This document shows positions 1 through 11,985 of a stretch of DNA of 64,000 nt, one piece after another; position 1 is the first letter of the stretch, and each line of letters opens with the position of its first letter. Below the pieces are notes generated by a model. It was not told the DNA's origin and made no database searches. It worked only from the letters and a program-made list of their open reading frames with translations. The stretch lies in NCBI GenBank assembly GCA_008802785.1, contig VUYT01000018.1, forward strand, positions 124,001-188,000, given 5' to 3'. A program made the position numbers and the translations under genes. This DNA comes from Symmetrospora coprosmae (lineage: Eukaryota > Basidiomycota > Cystobasidiomycetes > Symmetrosporaceae).

Positions 1-295
1 CCCAGAGGATGACTAGCTTGAGAGACATCGACGGGGACGCGCGACTGCCAGTGGTGGGCTGGGTGGCCATTTCCGCCCATGTGCGGATGCGGATGCGCGT
101 GCCGAAAGGCGCATGATGCGGGCGGCTGTGGCTCGTGGTATTTGGGGTGTGAGCACTCGCGAGAGCATCGTGCTCTCCGTCTTTGTCGTCGTCGGTGGTA
201 TGATGCTGCTCCCAGTACTTTTCCCTGAGGCTGCTGCTCGTGGCCGTATGTGTCCTGCGGTGTGCGCCTACGGAACGCGTGGTGGTCGTCGACAT
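1..295 (-). CDS. Partial gene of unknown function, truncated by the left window edge
   Basis: An open frame of 98 codons starts at an ATG at 295 (minus strand) and stays open to base 1, so only the N-terminus is visible. It begins MSTTTTRSVGAHRRTHTA, is rich in Ser, Thr and His, and contains an acidic patch (TTDDDKDGEHDA) followed by basic stretches. No domain is recognised. The ATG lies within pyrimidine-rich sequence typical of a 5' leader in this window. The next gene on the right is divergent, at 1350. This could be a first exon or a chance open frame. I favour a real gene because the frame has no stop over its whole visible length and the composition looks like a disordered N-terminus. 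Confidence 0.4.
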   Translation of the reverse strand, partial: MSTTTTRSVGAHRRTHTATSSSLREKYWEQHHTTDDDKDGEHDALASAHTPNTTSHSRPHHAPFGTRIRIRTWAEMATQPTTGSRASPSMSLKLVILW

Positions 296-1349
296 GCTGC
301 AAGTCCAACGGAAGAGACAGGAAAAGAGCAGAGAAAGGGGGACTCGATATCGATGGCCGTATGCTCAGCCGTGGTGATGCTCGAAGCTGGCGCGCCTGTT
401 GTGGACGGGCGGGCGACTGACGCTCTGGTCGGGGGCGCTGACACTTGCTGGGGCAGCAAGGTCCAGCGGAGAATGAAGTGCCAAAGCCGGGCGCTGTGTT
501 CCTCTATAGAGGAGTGTACAGTACCCCAAGCGGAGTGTGCGTTCCTGCGAGGCCGAAGCTGCGTCCTGCACTAGCTATATAGAGCCCTGTGGCCTTTTTG
601 CCCGCGACCCCCGGCTCCCCCACCATGCCTGGTCTCTCCCACTCGACGCGTACAGCTGCACCGGTGGCGAGCGAGTGTTGACACGGGCGACCGTCCGTCC
701 GAGGGCAGAGAAACGTGCAAGCGAGTCGCGCTCTGCTCCTGGACGGTACATCGCCGCTATACGCACTGCATTCGCTATTAGCACTTCTCCTCTTCTACAT
801 CTGCGTGAGTGAGCTGCTTCCCTGCTCTCGGCGCCCGGCAGCTTGCCTTGCTCCCCGGCGGCCGCTGGTGCGCTTCCCGCTGCTCCCGCTGACCCACCCA
901 CGCCCGTCCTGTTTCGGGCAACTGTAGTCCTCAGCTTCTGCAGCACGCTTCCTTCGTTGCTGTAGATCTTGTACCACTTCAACACGGCACTCCCTTCACT
1001 CACGAAAGTCGCACATCATCGCATCTGTGGTTGCTTATCGTCCGCACTCCTGGAAGCTGTCCATCCTCCCCTTCCCCGGGCGAGCAAGCTCTTCCCGTGC
1101 GCGCCTGCAGGATCTCAGCCAGCCAGCCAGTCCACGTTGCGACTCAAAAGAGAGAGAGAGAGAGACGGGGATAGACAGCAGACAAACGCACAAGGACACA
1201 ATCCGGTCTAAGACCAGCTCGCTTCCTTGCCGCCGTCGGATCGCGCCGCTCGACCTCCGTCTCCTCCGCGTTCCCAATCTCGCGACTTCTCGCCCGCCAA
1301 ACACTCGCGGCGCGCCGTCAATATTAGCAACGGCAATCGCATCACCAGC
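296..1349. other. Intergenic region, putative divergent promoter
   Basis: About 1.05 kb lies between the left-edge partial gene (-) and the sugar transporter (+). Open frames here are short and unconvincing. There is a TATATAG-like stretch near 571–578 and a (GA)n tract near 1150–1163. No RNA gene is recognised. Confidence 0.5.
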
Positions 1350-3201
1350 ATGAACAGCGCAGTCGCCTCCATCGCCAGCCTGCGCAATGGCCTGTCAATC
1401 AAGGCCATCGCCCTCGTCAGCCTCTGCGTCCATCTCACAGTCCTGACCAGTTGAGTCTCTCTCTCTCTCTTTCCTTCTGCTCCCGCTCTTCCGCCAAGAG
1501 CTGACATCCCTGTATGCAGTCGTTCTGCACCTCTCGCGTATTCGACGCGCTCCCGGGGCGCCCTCGTACAAGTCTAGCAGCGCTGTCATTCTCACAGAGT
1601 CCGGCAAGATGCTCGCGTCCATCTGCCTCGCCATCCGGGACCTCCGGCGCGACCAGCGCGCAGAGGAGTACCAGCTCCTCTACTCGTCGAACGCGGGCAG
1701 CGACGAGAACACGCTCGTCGACGAGGACGAAGCGGACAATGACGGAGTAGAGGGGTCCAAGCTGCTCGAAAACAAGAACAGACGCACAGCGGCGGCGGCG
1801 CCACAGCTCCCGTCAGCCGACACGGACGACTTCGGCGTACCCCGACGCCAGCCCATGTGGAACGTGCTCCTCAAAGAGTGCCTCGGTGAAGGGTACCTCA
1901 AGCTCGCCATCCCTGCACTGCTCTTTACCATCCAGAACAACTTGCAATACGTCGCGTCGAGCAACCTCTCGGTTCCGACTTTCCAGATCACGTACCAGCT
2001 AAAGGTGTGTGCTCACCATTCGTCCGGGCTTTCACGCAGGCATTTCCAAACAGAACACCTTACTGATGGTTACGCTCTGCCCGGCCGTCACTACAGATTC
2101 CGTTCACCGCCTTGTGCTCGGTCCTGCTGCTTGGCCGAATGCTCTCGCGCAAGCAGTGGGGTTCTATCGGCCTCCTCTCGATCGGCGTCGCCATTGTCCA
2201 GCTGTCGGTGCAGTCGGCAACCATCACGCATCACCCGGACGCGCAGTCGCACCACCCTGCGCATGGTGACTCCAAGTCTGGCGTCGCAGCCGCCGTCGAT
2301 GCCGTCGAGCGCCTCGTCCGCCGCGCTGACCCAGGAGAGGCAAACATGAATCAGCTCCTCGGCCTCGTCTCGGTCATCATCTCATGTCTGTGCAGCGGTT
2401 TTGCGTGTGTCTACTTTGAGAAGCAGCTCAAAAAGCCCGCTGCGCCCGCCCCGGCGGCAGTCGCACTGCCAGGCGACGAGGAGGCCGGCAGCAGTGCCAG
2501 CAGAGCCGTTCCAGCGCGCCCGGCCAAGCCGACCAATCTCTGGGTCCGCAATATCCAGCTCTCATTCTTCTCGCTCATTGTCGGCTCGTTCATCTACACC
2601 CTCGAGACATTCTACTCGGCCGGCGAGTCCGTCGCCTTCTTCACAGGCTTCACCGGTCTCGCGTGGATCGTCGTCGGGCTCCAGATTGGCGGGGGTCTCC
2701 TCGCCGCTCTCGTCATCAAGCACGCCGACAACATTGCAAAGGTCTTTGCGACTTCGAGCAGCATCATCCTCAGCTTTGCCGCCTCCATCCCGCTGTTTGA
2801 CTACCAGCTCACGCTCGGCGCGGTCGTGGGCGGCGGTGCGGTCGTTGGCTCGACATACATCTTTGGTGAGTGCGACACGAATTGCTGATCTCGGTCGCGT
2901 CCGCCGACTTTACTGAGGCATTGTATGACCCTCTTTCACGACAGCCATGGCCGAGGAGGACCAATCGGCAAGCGCAAAAGCAGCTGCAGCACTGCAGGGC
3001 TCGGCCTCTGGGCCATCACACCAGGGCGTGGACCAGCCGCCTGTCCAGCTCACTTCCTTCAACACGCAGCGCGCGCGGTCCCTGTCCTCCGACTCGCTCG
3101 AAGGTGAAGACCTCGACAGGGCAATCGACGACCTCGAGCGCAGCAGCAGCCCGGACAACTTGATCCCTGGCGAGCCATACGAGCGCCGCGGCAGCCGGTA
3201 G
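1350..3201 (+). CDS. UDP-galactose/UDP-GlcNAc-type nucleotide-sugar transporter (SLC35A-like)
   Basis: Predicted to exchange a nucleotide sugar for its nucleoside monophosphate across the Golgi membrane. Exons: 1350–1449, 1520–2004, 2097–2865, 2945–3201, giving 536 residues. Family hallmarks: VLHLSR in the first loop followed by [32 protein letters not shown], then [17 protein letters not shown], and repeated hydrophobic helices ([42 protein letters not shown]) with the conserved [16 protein letters not shown] region. It is longer than the usual ~330–400 residues. The extra length is a hydrophilic acidic loop after helix 2 (about residues 75–120), a second loop rich in Ala/Pro/Glu, and an acidic soluble tail ending in [10 protein letters not shown]. 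The start is the first ATG of a frame that gives a hydrophobic first helix. Sugar specificity cannot be read from sequence. Confidence 0.88.
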
Positions 3202-3607
3202 CGGGTGCGCGACGCCTGGGCCCGCCAGCTCGCTCAGGAACCTCTCGAGCTAGTCTTCGAAAACACAGACCGGATCTGTCTTTCACATCCTCCAGCTAGA
3301 CTGTCAGGAGACGAACCCTACCTCCGCCTCGCATCCTTGTCTATCTTGACGTGTCGTCACTCCTATTTGTTCATAGATCCGGGCTGCCTGCTCGTGTACG
3401 TTCTGCATATGGTGATTCGCAGCGGGGGGTTGTTCAGCTTGATCTTGTAGATAGCGTGTTCGTGCGAATACGGCAACAGCAAAGTGAGGTACATGATGAC
3501 TATGAGCGCCCAGGCACTCGTCCAATTACTCGGCGGTATTTACACGCCGGCTGAAATGCCCCTTGCTCTACTGAGTCGATCGCGACCTCGTCTAGCACAA
3601 AAAACGA
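3202..3607. other. Intergenic, convergent 3' ends
   Basis: About 400 bases separate the stop of the transporter (+) from the stop of the bHLH gene (-). No coding potential or RNA gene is recognised. It presumably holds both 3' UTRs and poly(A) sites. Confidence 0.5.
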
Positions 3608-6600
3608 TTATGCCTTCACACCCGACTTCCGCCTCGCTGTACTTCCGTTACGCTTTACTTTGCCTTTCTTTACCCTATACTCGTCTTCGTCCTCCTCTTG
3701 CTCGCTCTCGTCATCCTGGCCGTCCCGAGTGTCCTCGTTCATGCTCGCCGTCTCTTCTGGTATAGTCGCATGCGAAGGGCGATACACCAGCGTGCTGCCC
3801 GGTGGACAGAGACCGTGCAGGATGTAGGTCGGCGGCACGGGGTCGTGGTCTTCGTCGAGTTCCTCCCAGTCAACAGCGGACAAGGCATCGAGACTGACAA
3901 TATCGCCGGCGGGGGCGTGCCCAAGAGTGGCTCGGCACAAGCGCAACTCGGCCCGCAGCGTCTCGATGGCACGGTCGCGCTTGTCGATCCGCTCATGGAG
4001 CTTGGTGACGTCTGAAATATCGGAAAAAGCCTGCTCAATTTTGCATGCTCGTGTCCAGTGAGTCACGAATGCAGGTGAAAGCACGCTCACATTCATTGCT
4101 TTTCCGCAGCAGGGCGACCTTCGAGATCCCGCGGTTCGGGTGAGCCGGGTCGACATTCTGACTGCGACCTCGCTGCCCGCCGACATTGTTCTCGCCTGGC
4201 CGCTTGCCGCCGTTGAAGTCCTCGTCCTCCTCCGGATTGATGGGCGGGAGTATGAACCGGAGCTCCTCGAAGCACAGCTTGAGGCTGTCTCGCCTGCGCT
4301 GCTCGGCCACCTTGTGCGATGACTTGCGCGTCTCCGGAGGTGCGGCTGCCAGGACGGGGCTTTGCTCGGCGCTGGGGAGCGCAGTCCGCGCACCACTGCC
4401 CGGCATGGCTGTGCTCGAGCTCGCGTCGAGAGCCATGGCATGCGCATCGTCAGCTGCTTCGTCCTCCTTGACGCTGGCTTGCACCGCCGACTCTGCTGCC
4501 TGCGCAGCAGCCCTCTTGCCCGTCTTGCGGACGGGAGGTCCTGCTGCCGATGTACTCGCAATAGCCTCGCCATTGGTCTGCCCACTCTCCTTGTTCACTG
4601 TTGACGATTGCGCCCTTTTCCGCCCGCTACCGCGACCTTTAGCAGCGCTCTTTGCCTCCTTCGCGGCAATCGCCGCCGCAGCCACCTCAGTGATGTTCTG
4701 CGCAAGAAGAGCCGGGCTGATGGGCACTTTGAGCCCGCGCGCACCGTCGCGGTAGGTAGGTAGGATCTGCGGTGATTGCTGAACCGAATGAGGCTGCGAT
4801 CGCTGTCCCTTCATGGTGGCCGCTGTAGTTGTCCCCTCTGTTGCCGGGCCTTGGCCTTGCGGTCGTGTCCGAGGCGAAGGACCCGCTGACGGTGGCTTCG
4901 ATTGCGGCTGAGGTGTCGTCCCTGATGAGACATTCGGCTGTGCCTGGTGAGCGAGCTGAGGCTTCTGGCCATGGTCCGCCAGCAGCCCAGTGAGGAGATT
5001 GTACTGGTTCTGTGGCAGGTTCATGAAGGACGCCGGCGTAAGGGGCGCGGAGCCTGAATTCATTGTGGTGGATGCACCACCCGCGCCTGAAACGGTGCTG
5101 TTACCCGCGGAATTTGCTAGCAGGAAGTGCGCCAGAGGATTGGTGAGCGCTTGAGCCGTGTTGGCTGGATTTTGGAAGAAGGAGGAATAATCGTTGAAAT
5201 CGAAAGTCGAGGTTTGAGCCTTCCCCTGCTCGGTCTCTGAGGCCGAGGCCGAAGCCGACTGCGGGGCACTGTCCACTCGCATCTGGTCCGTTTGCGCGGC
5301 TTCCGGCTCAGCCACCACTGCTGGACCAACCGCGCCGCTGGTCGCAACACCGCCCAGCATGCCGAAGAAGCTGTTGAGATCGAGCGGACTGGGAATGTTG
5401 CTATTGGGCTGACTCTCCTGCTTGTACGGGCTCCCCGATCCTTCTTCGGTCGGCTTCATGCCACTGGGCAAGCGTTGCTGCTCTCGCGCAAAGCCATGCG
5501 GGTTAGACGCCGTTGCTTGCCCCGTCAAGCTGCCAAAAAAGGCCGCGGCTGACGGAGCGCTGGAAAGATCGAACTGCTGCGGGGAAGGAGAGTCCTGCAA
5601 CGCTTCCTGTGCGGCATGTTCGTGGATTCGGGCCAGATTATTGAGCAGAGAGGCGTATGACGAGCTTTGCGACACGGGCTGACTGTAGCTGTTGGCGCTG
5701 GCGTTGAGGTTGGTGCTCGTAACCGTATTAGGCGACATGCCGTTCGTGGTCATGCCGCTGTGGATGCCAGGCGCGGCGGCCGAGGACGACACAGATGTTG
5801 ATGGCGTATGCCGCTTGCTCGACGGCTTGCTGAAGGTGCCGGACGACACGTCTGTGGGCCGAATGATGGGCGAGGGGCGGGTCTTTGGCGCGTTCTTCGA
5901 GGCGCCCTTCAGGGTGGACGGGCGTGTGGACTGCCCACTCGTGAACGTCCGAGGAGACGCGACGGTTGATCGTATATGCTGCGGCTGCGGCTGCGACTGG
6001 CTGCCGTCCCCTTGGACCTGCGCGTGAGTCTGCGGCCGCAGAGCTGGGCTTGTGAGCGGCGAGAAGAAGTTCAAAGGCGATACGACGGTGGAACCGGGAT
6101 GCTGCCCGTCCATAGGCTGCCCGGACGGCGGACCAAAGTCTTTGCCCAGATTGGCAAAAGTCTCTGGAAGCGGACCGACTGAGGGGCCCGGATGAGTCGA
6201 CGCCGTCAAAGCTGGGGAGAGCAGCGGGGTAAACAGGAGCTGTACGAGAGCGCAAGGCAGGTCAGGGTTTGATCAGTCACTGGAAAACTCCGGGCGGACT
6301 GAACGCCCAGGGCCCACTGGCACTCACGTCACTCTCATCCCCGAGGTTGGATTCCGTGTAAAAGGCACTGCTGCTCGTGCCAGGGGCAACCGCGGGCGAC
6401 CTGTAGTAGTTTGCGTCCGGCAGGGTGAACGAGAGGTTGTCGAGCATGGCGTTTGCCGAACTCCCGTTGCCGTTGCCATGCCCGTAACCGCTCGAGGAGG
6501 ACGATGAGTATTTTGTGCTCCTGCCACCGCCGTCGCCTCCTCCTCCTCCGGCCGACCCGCTTCCCTGGCGCTGGGCGGAGTGCCTGGGACCTGCCGGCTG

Positions 6601-7764
6601 CTTGCTGGAGGTTGGGTTTGAGTACGATGTGACTGCGCTGAGAGCAGGCGAGGGCTTGCTCGAGCCCGAGCTGGGGGTGCTCCCGTCCTTGTTGCTGCTG
6701 CTGCCATGTCGGCCGACACCGGCTGCGCTCGCAACTCCCGTTCCTTGACCGTGACCGTAACCGTGACCGTTGCCGTGCTGCCGGCCGGATGCGTAATGGT
6801 TGAAGGCGTTGGCGAAGGATGCCGGCGAAGGGGGTACAGACGAAGGGCCGTGGCCATTGCCGCTGCCGCCGCTGCCACCGAAACTGCCTGAATAGCCTCC
6901 TGCTGCTGCTGGAGTCGGCGGGACTGAGCTGGACACTTGTTGCTGTTGCGGATGCTGGTGCTGCGGGTGAGCCGGAAAGTGCGCGGCATGCTGCTGGTAC
7001 TGATGCTGCGCACTGCTGCTGGGCGAGGCGGACGACGAGGCGCTCGACGAGATGGTGTGGCCCGGAAGTGCGAACTGCTGTGCCAACAAGGCTGACGAGT
7101 CGCGATGCGGTTGAGCTAGCTGCTGCCTCTGCAGCTGAAGTGCCATCTGTATCTGCATCTGCTGCGCCATTGCCTGCTGCAGCAGGCCGCCGTCCTGCGC
7201 CGTCATTGAAGGGTTGCTACTGCTCGTCGCCGCCGCTCGCGTCTGGGGCTCGGCGCCGCCCGCTTCTGCAGCTGCCAGCGCGGACAGGCTGCCGCTCCTG
7301 CTGTGGTGCGCAGGCCCGCTCGGACCAGCAGCCATGTGCAGCACATTCGACGAACGGCCATCTGAAGGATCGCTCGACGTCGTAGAGATGCCTCCCGCCT
7401 GTGGGTTGTTTGCCAGCTGCAGGATGGCGAGCAGCTGCTGTCTCCCGGTCTCGCCCAGAGCAGCGAGGGCTGACTCGAGCGAGCCGGCAGGCACCCCTGA
7501 CGATGCTGCTGCTGCTGCTGCGAGGTTGCCATCCGTCGGCATGCTCGCTGTTGATGTCTGCTCCATCGTGCACTGGTTGCTCCCTCTGTGCTGCTGCTGC
7601 TGCTGCTCCTGCGGCGTCGGTGCGCTGGCAGACTGAGGACTGGCGAGGTACTTTCTCAGCTCCTCGTCGTCCAGCTCGAATGCAGGAGAGGCCTGGTGGC
7701 TGTGCATGGTGCCGAGGTGGTGCTGGACGATGCTGTCCATGGTCGGAAACGCTGAGTAGTCCAT
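3608..7764 (-). CDS. Large bHLH transcription factor with low-complexity arms
   Basis: Exons (minus): 7764–6328, 6239–4091, 4011–3608, giving 1,329 residues. The C-terminal part holds a basic helix-loop-helix domain. The basic region SHKVAEQRRRDSLKL has the His-x3-Glu-x3-Arg pattern that contacts CACGTG E-boxes, helix 1 is CFEELRFILPP, the loop is about 40 residues and hydrophilic, and helix 2 is GISKVALLRKSNEYVTKLHERID. The last intron (4012–4090) falls between SNE and Y inside helix 2, and splicing restores the typical NEY motif. Beyond this lie a short coiled coil (RDRAIETLRAELRL) and an acidic then basic tail. The first ~1,000 residues are Gln-, Ser-, Gly- and His-rich with homopolymers, apart from a conserved-looking FELDDEELRKYL near residue 35. 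The start at 7764 (MDYSAFPTMDSIV) was chosen because the frame upstream is repeat sequence. Its targets are unknown. Confidence 0.88.
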
Positions 7765-7881
7765 TCTGGCGATGGTGCTGTCCACTCTTTTTCCAGCGGT
7801 GGACCCTGCCTGCCCTGCGTTGCGGTTGGCGTTGGGGCCGGCCGGTGTTTCAGCAGCGACAGCGTATGCAGCAATGCATCT

Positions 7882-7917
7882 GTGTGTGCGGTGTGTGCGG
7901 TGTGTGCGATGTGTGCG
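7882..7917. repeat. 9-bp tandem repeat (TGTGTGCGG-type), about 4 units
   Basis: Four near-perfect copies of a GTGTGTGCG-type unit. On the minus strand the open frame reads Thr-His-Arg repeats upstream of the chosen bHLH start. Confidence 0.8.
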
Positions 7918-8003
7918 ATTGGACGGATAGCTGGTTGCTCGACTATGTACACGAGTGGGTGAGAGAGGGTGCGGGCGTCGCGCAGGGGCGGAGCGCACAT
8001 GCA

Positions 8004-8030
8004 CAGTCGCAGTCGCAGTCGCAGTCGCAG
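8004..8030. repeat. Hexanucleotide repeat (CAGTCG)n, 4.5 units
   Basis: A perfect run of CAGTCG units ending in CAG, in the divergent promoter. Confidence 0.85.
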
Positions 8031-8248
8031 CGGCACCTCACCTCACCCTCGTTCTTTCCATCCACCCATTCATCCAACAAGAACAAGGAGAGCGATCTCT
8101 CACAGACACGGCACAACTGAACCAGATGCTGCCGTGCACATCCTCAGCCTGCCTTAGGAGGAGAGCGCCATAGCCCTATTCTGCTCCGCCTCCAGCTTGC
8201 TCCTCAGTCGCTCTCCGTCATCGCTTCGCGTCACCCGTGACACATCGG

Positions 8249-8284
8249 CCAGCCAGCAAGCCAGCAAGCCAGCAAGCCAGCAAG
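8249..8284. repeat. 8-bp repeat (CCAGCAAG)n abutting a start codon
   Basis: About four copies of CCAGCAAG end one base before the ATG at 8286, so the repeat forms the immediate 5' leader of the NT-C2 gene. Confidence 0.85.
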
Positions 8285-8285
8285 G

Positions 8286-11200
8286 ATGGACCACCTCGTA
8301 CGGGGAATGGGCCTGGGCCATCTCGGGCACAAGTCGAGCGACTTCTACGCCCACCTGCATGTCGTCGACCTCTACAACGTGCCCATGATGGAGGGCGAGT
8401 GCAAGATAAAGTGGCGCTTCAAAGGGGCAATGCACCTCAACAACGTCGAGAAGAGGGAGATCCTCGACAAGGCCAGCAAAGGAACGATAGGCTACGTGCT
8501 CGGAAGCGTGGCCGAGAGAGCCAGCAGCAAGCTCAGCAGCAGCAGCCTCCACCGGAGCAGGAAGGAGAGCGCGAGCGCGAGCGCGAGCGTAACCGCGACC
8601 GAAGACGCCCGGCATCAACATCGCCGAACGTCAAAGCACCCGCCAGCTCCCGAATACTCACACGGCGTCGATGACGACAGTGGCGATGAGCCGAGAGCTG
8701 CGCGCATTGGTCCGGAGGAAGGGCTTCGTGACGGAGGGAATGACACGACAGGAGGTGGCGGGGCAGGAGGAGGAGGAGGTCACCGTCTGGCCAGCCTCGG
8801 CAAGGCCCTGTTCCACCCAAGACAAGCGCTCGCCTCGAGGCGCCGCTCAAATGCTAGAGACCAGTCTCCGAACAGCTCACTCCAAGCCAGCCTCAATGGC
8901 AATGGCCATGCTGAGCCTTCTACTGCGGCGTCCTCGCCGGACCAGCAGCCCGGCGGGCCACCTCTGGACCACAGCAGGACGCCTCGCCAGCCTACTCAGA
9001 GCAGCTTTGCCATGTCGCCGCTGTCACCGACAGGTACCATAGTCGCTGCACGCAGCCAGAGCCCGCCCCTCCAGAGCTCCCCCTCGAGGCGCTCCACAAA
9101 CCGCAAGGAGCAGTCGCAGTCGCAGGGGAACGACGGTGGAACGCTACCACACGCCATCTCGCGCATCTCTACGACCCTCTCGCACATGTCCACGCGAACT
9201 ACATCCGACGAGGCACCAAAGGTCGTGGACCCAGTCACCGACTCGAAGGGCTCGACAAAGTTCTTGCCCCTCATCAGCAATGCGTGCCAGTTCGACCAGC
9301 ACGTCATCTGCGCCGTGTCGATCCCGCTCGAAAAGACGACGCACCACCTTCAGGCCTGCCCGATCCGCCTCGCCGTTCGGCACAAGGTACGCGTCACGCC
9401 GATTCCGTTGCGCGACGGTGCCGCTTGCGGAGGTGGCGACGCGTCCCCGCAGCAGCAGCGCAAGGGCGGAGGCAGCATTGCGAGCTCCAGGAACATGTCA
9501 GCTTCGTCGTCGACGCTTTCGCTCACGTCTCAACACTCGCAGAAATCAGAGTCGCACGCGCACACACACATCAAGGAAGAGTACGAGGAGCTTCACCTCG
9601 GCGAGGTCAATCTTGATCTGTCTGAATTCGTAGAAGCTGGGCAGTCAAGCAAGAAGAGCGAGCGCTGGATCACGCGGAGGTACCTCTTGCAGAACGGCAA
9701 GACGAATGCTCTGCTTCGCATAGCCGTGAGAATGGAATGGCTGGGCGGGGAGCCATACTTTGTGCCGTGAGTCGCTTGCTGGACCGTGGCTGCGCTTGCT
9801 GCGCTTGATCTGACTTTCAGCCGACCTCAAAGACCGCCCCTCGTGACGGGCCAGATCAAGAAGGACACGGGCAAAACGCGATCAGACAGCGCCACCAGCA
9901 AATCCGACTCGCTTAGCGTGCAGCACACGAACGGGAGCGGGCTGAACCTCCTGCAAGTCAACAGCTCATCGCAATCGATCAACAGCATTAATCAGACAGG
10001 GCAGAGGGGTGTCCCGTCGGTGCAAGTCACGGGCTCGCCGAATGCCGAAGGGAGAGGAGGAGGAGCAGGAGGCACCAATTCGCGGGCTGGGGGCGATTTC
10101 AAGCGGAGCGTCATTGATACAGACAGCTCAAAGTCGCTTGCGTCGGACCAGGCAGCCTTTGACCTGGTCGAAGGCATCTTCGAGTCCCGCATCGGGTTCA
10201 CACCCTTGTCTGTACCAGCCGCGCGCACGCGGTCACGGTCCACCACCGCCGGCTCTGGAGGCGCCACGCCGTCCCCGTCGTCGGCTACATTCGCAGCCGC
10301 AGCGGCGCACGGCGCGCACGAGCCCAGAACGCACCGGGGCGCAAAGTGGTTCCGGGAGCTGAACCCGCACCACGATCCGTCGAGCGCGCCGCACAGGGGC
10401 TACAGGCACGAGAGCGGCGGGCCAGCCCTGCACCGCTTTCAGGATGCGGCGCGGGACGTCATGCACATGCAGCATCCGACAGAGGCGCAGATGATTGCAG
10501 AGCGCGCGATGGAGAAGCACCGCAGCTTGCAGCTGCAGGACGCGAAGCGATCGTCGAGGGACAGAGAGAGAGACGCGACGCCAGAGAGTCCAACAAAATC
10601 CTGGGCACCGCCCTCTGCCGACAGGCTGTCCCCGCAGAAGGCTGAAAAGAGGAGAGAAGGGCTCGAGCGGGCCAACATGGCCAGCGGTGCCCAACCGCAG
10701 TCAGCTGCGGCTCGCTCCTCCGCCAAGCGAGCGTCGTCTCCTGTCAAAGAGACAAGGAATGCCAAAGGCCTTCTTCGATGGCCCTCGCCCAGCAGAAACA
10801 ACAGCTCGTCATCGCTCGAGGTCCCTCAGCATGGCTCGGGCGCCGCACGCTTCTTGCGGAATGGTATTGCGCGAACCTCGTCACGAGACGGTCCGGATGA
10901 GGGAGATGACCAACGCACGCCACGACTTGAGAGTGGAGACGAACACTTCCGGACGACGTACTATCATGGTGGACAACAAGACGGTCCCGTACCGGGAGAT
11001 CCGGCGCAGCATCGCGTCTCAACCTACTCGACACCGGAGAGACCAGACGCGTTGGAGGAGGAATGGAGCGGGCGGGCTCGTACGCGAACGCGAAGTGCGC
11101 CCTACCCGAATGCACAGAGTATTTCCGCGGGGAACAGCCATGCTGGAGACGAAAGTATCGCTAGTCTCGCAAGCGCCGCTACCGCTACAACGACCGCATC

Positions 11201-11702
11201 GTCGTCCTCCGGGCGGTCCTCTCCGTCGCGGACCAAGTCGGTGAAGTGGGAGGATCCGCCGCCGGCAGACCACGAGCAGGTCCTTGCCATACTGCGGCAG
11301 GTGGAGCAGAAGCAGGAGCAGAGGCGGGCGGAGAGCCTTCGCAGCGAGAACAGCTTTGTCGAAGGGTACGCCCGCCGGCCGCCCCAAGGTCGAGGCAGCC
11401 GTCCGCCCAGCACGCGTAGTGGAAGTAGCAGCAGCAGCAGGCGCAACAGTCCGGACAGGGTATTCGGTACCGCTCACGGAATCTTGACATATGGCGGCGC
11501 GAGCGGGGCTTCGACTGCACCCGCAGAGCTAGCAGGGAAAGGTACAAGTACGGCATCGCGGCCGAGCCCGTTTGCGGCTAGGCAGGTCGAGGAGGAGGAG
11601 CAAGATGAAGGCGAAGGCAAGAGCGCAGATGACGCAGACGTCAAAAGGGCACGCGCACTGCAGGAACGAGGCTTGCTTCCCGTGGGAATCGTCAATGCAT
11701 GA
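8286..11702 (+). CDS. NT-C2 (EEIG1/EHBP1 N-terminal C2) domain protein
   Basis: Exons 8286–9766 and 9821–11702; splicing reads YFVPRPQRPPL across the junction. 1,120 residues. The N-terminus (HKSSDFYAHLHVVDLYNVP, GECKIKWRFKG) is the first half of an NT-C2 domain. The second half appears only from about residue 320: KFLPLISNACQFDQHVICAV, IPLEKTTHHL, then LHLGEVNLDLSEFVE and RYLLQNGKTNALLRIAVRME. The intervening ~230 residues are low-complexity Ser/Ala/Gly/Arg, including a (GCGAGC)n tract coding Ser-Ala repeats near 8568–8590. A second, smaller insertion falls around residues 380–440. The C-terminal 620 residues are largely disordered with short charged helices. The family usually links membranes, Rab GTPases or actin; the role of fungal members is not established. 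The start is the only ATG preceding the domain. Confidence 0.82.
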
Positions 11703-11985
11703 AGGCATTGGCGGGTGGAGCTTGCGAAAGAGACTAATTGAAAAGCTATTCGTTGTCTGTACTACGACACGCGCTATGGAGCTTGCGATGCAGTAAAGAC
11801 TGCTGCGACGTTTTCTCGCACATCCGGGCCGGGCCGGCGTGCTCGTAGGGCGTGGGAGTATCCGGCCGGGCGGGCACAGGCTTGATGCGCGACTTGGACC
11901 TGAAACGATCCACAGACAGCGACGCACCAGATAGCATTACTTGCGCACCATCCAGCACCTGCTACTACATCACATCTGCTAGATC

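Larger units (their letters stand above)
7765..8285. promoter_or_regulatory. Divergent promoter region between bHLH and NT-C2 genes
   Basis: A 521-base head-to-head intergenic region. It contains three separate short tandem repeats (listed separately) and pyrimidine-rich stretches such as 8041–8060. No clear TATA box is seen. The bHLH frame remains open upstream through the first repeat, so its true start could lie further out than 7764. Confidence 0.5.

Noticed and set aside
575-1003. 142-codon minus-strand frame near the left edge
   Set aside because: Composition is Ser/Arg/Ala shadow-like, a similar plus-strand frame overlaps it, and the region better fits a divergent promoter.
4186-4755. 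189-codon plus-strand frame inside the bHLH gene
   Set aside because: It overlaps the conserved bHLH coding sequence on the other strand and shows only Ala/Leu-rich shadow composition.
10744-11556. Several minus-strand frames over the NT-C2 protein's second exon
   Set aside because: They lie opposite a continuous 638-codon frame that joins in phase to the NT-C2 domain.
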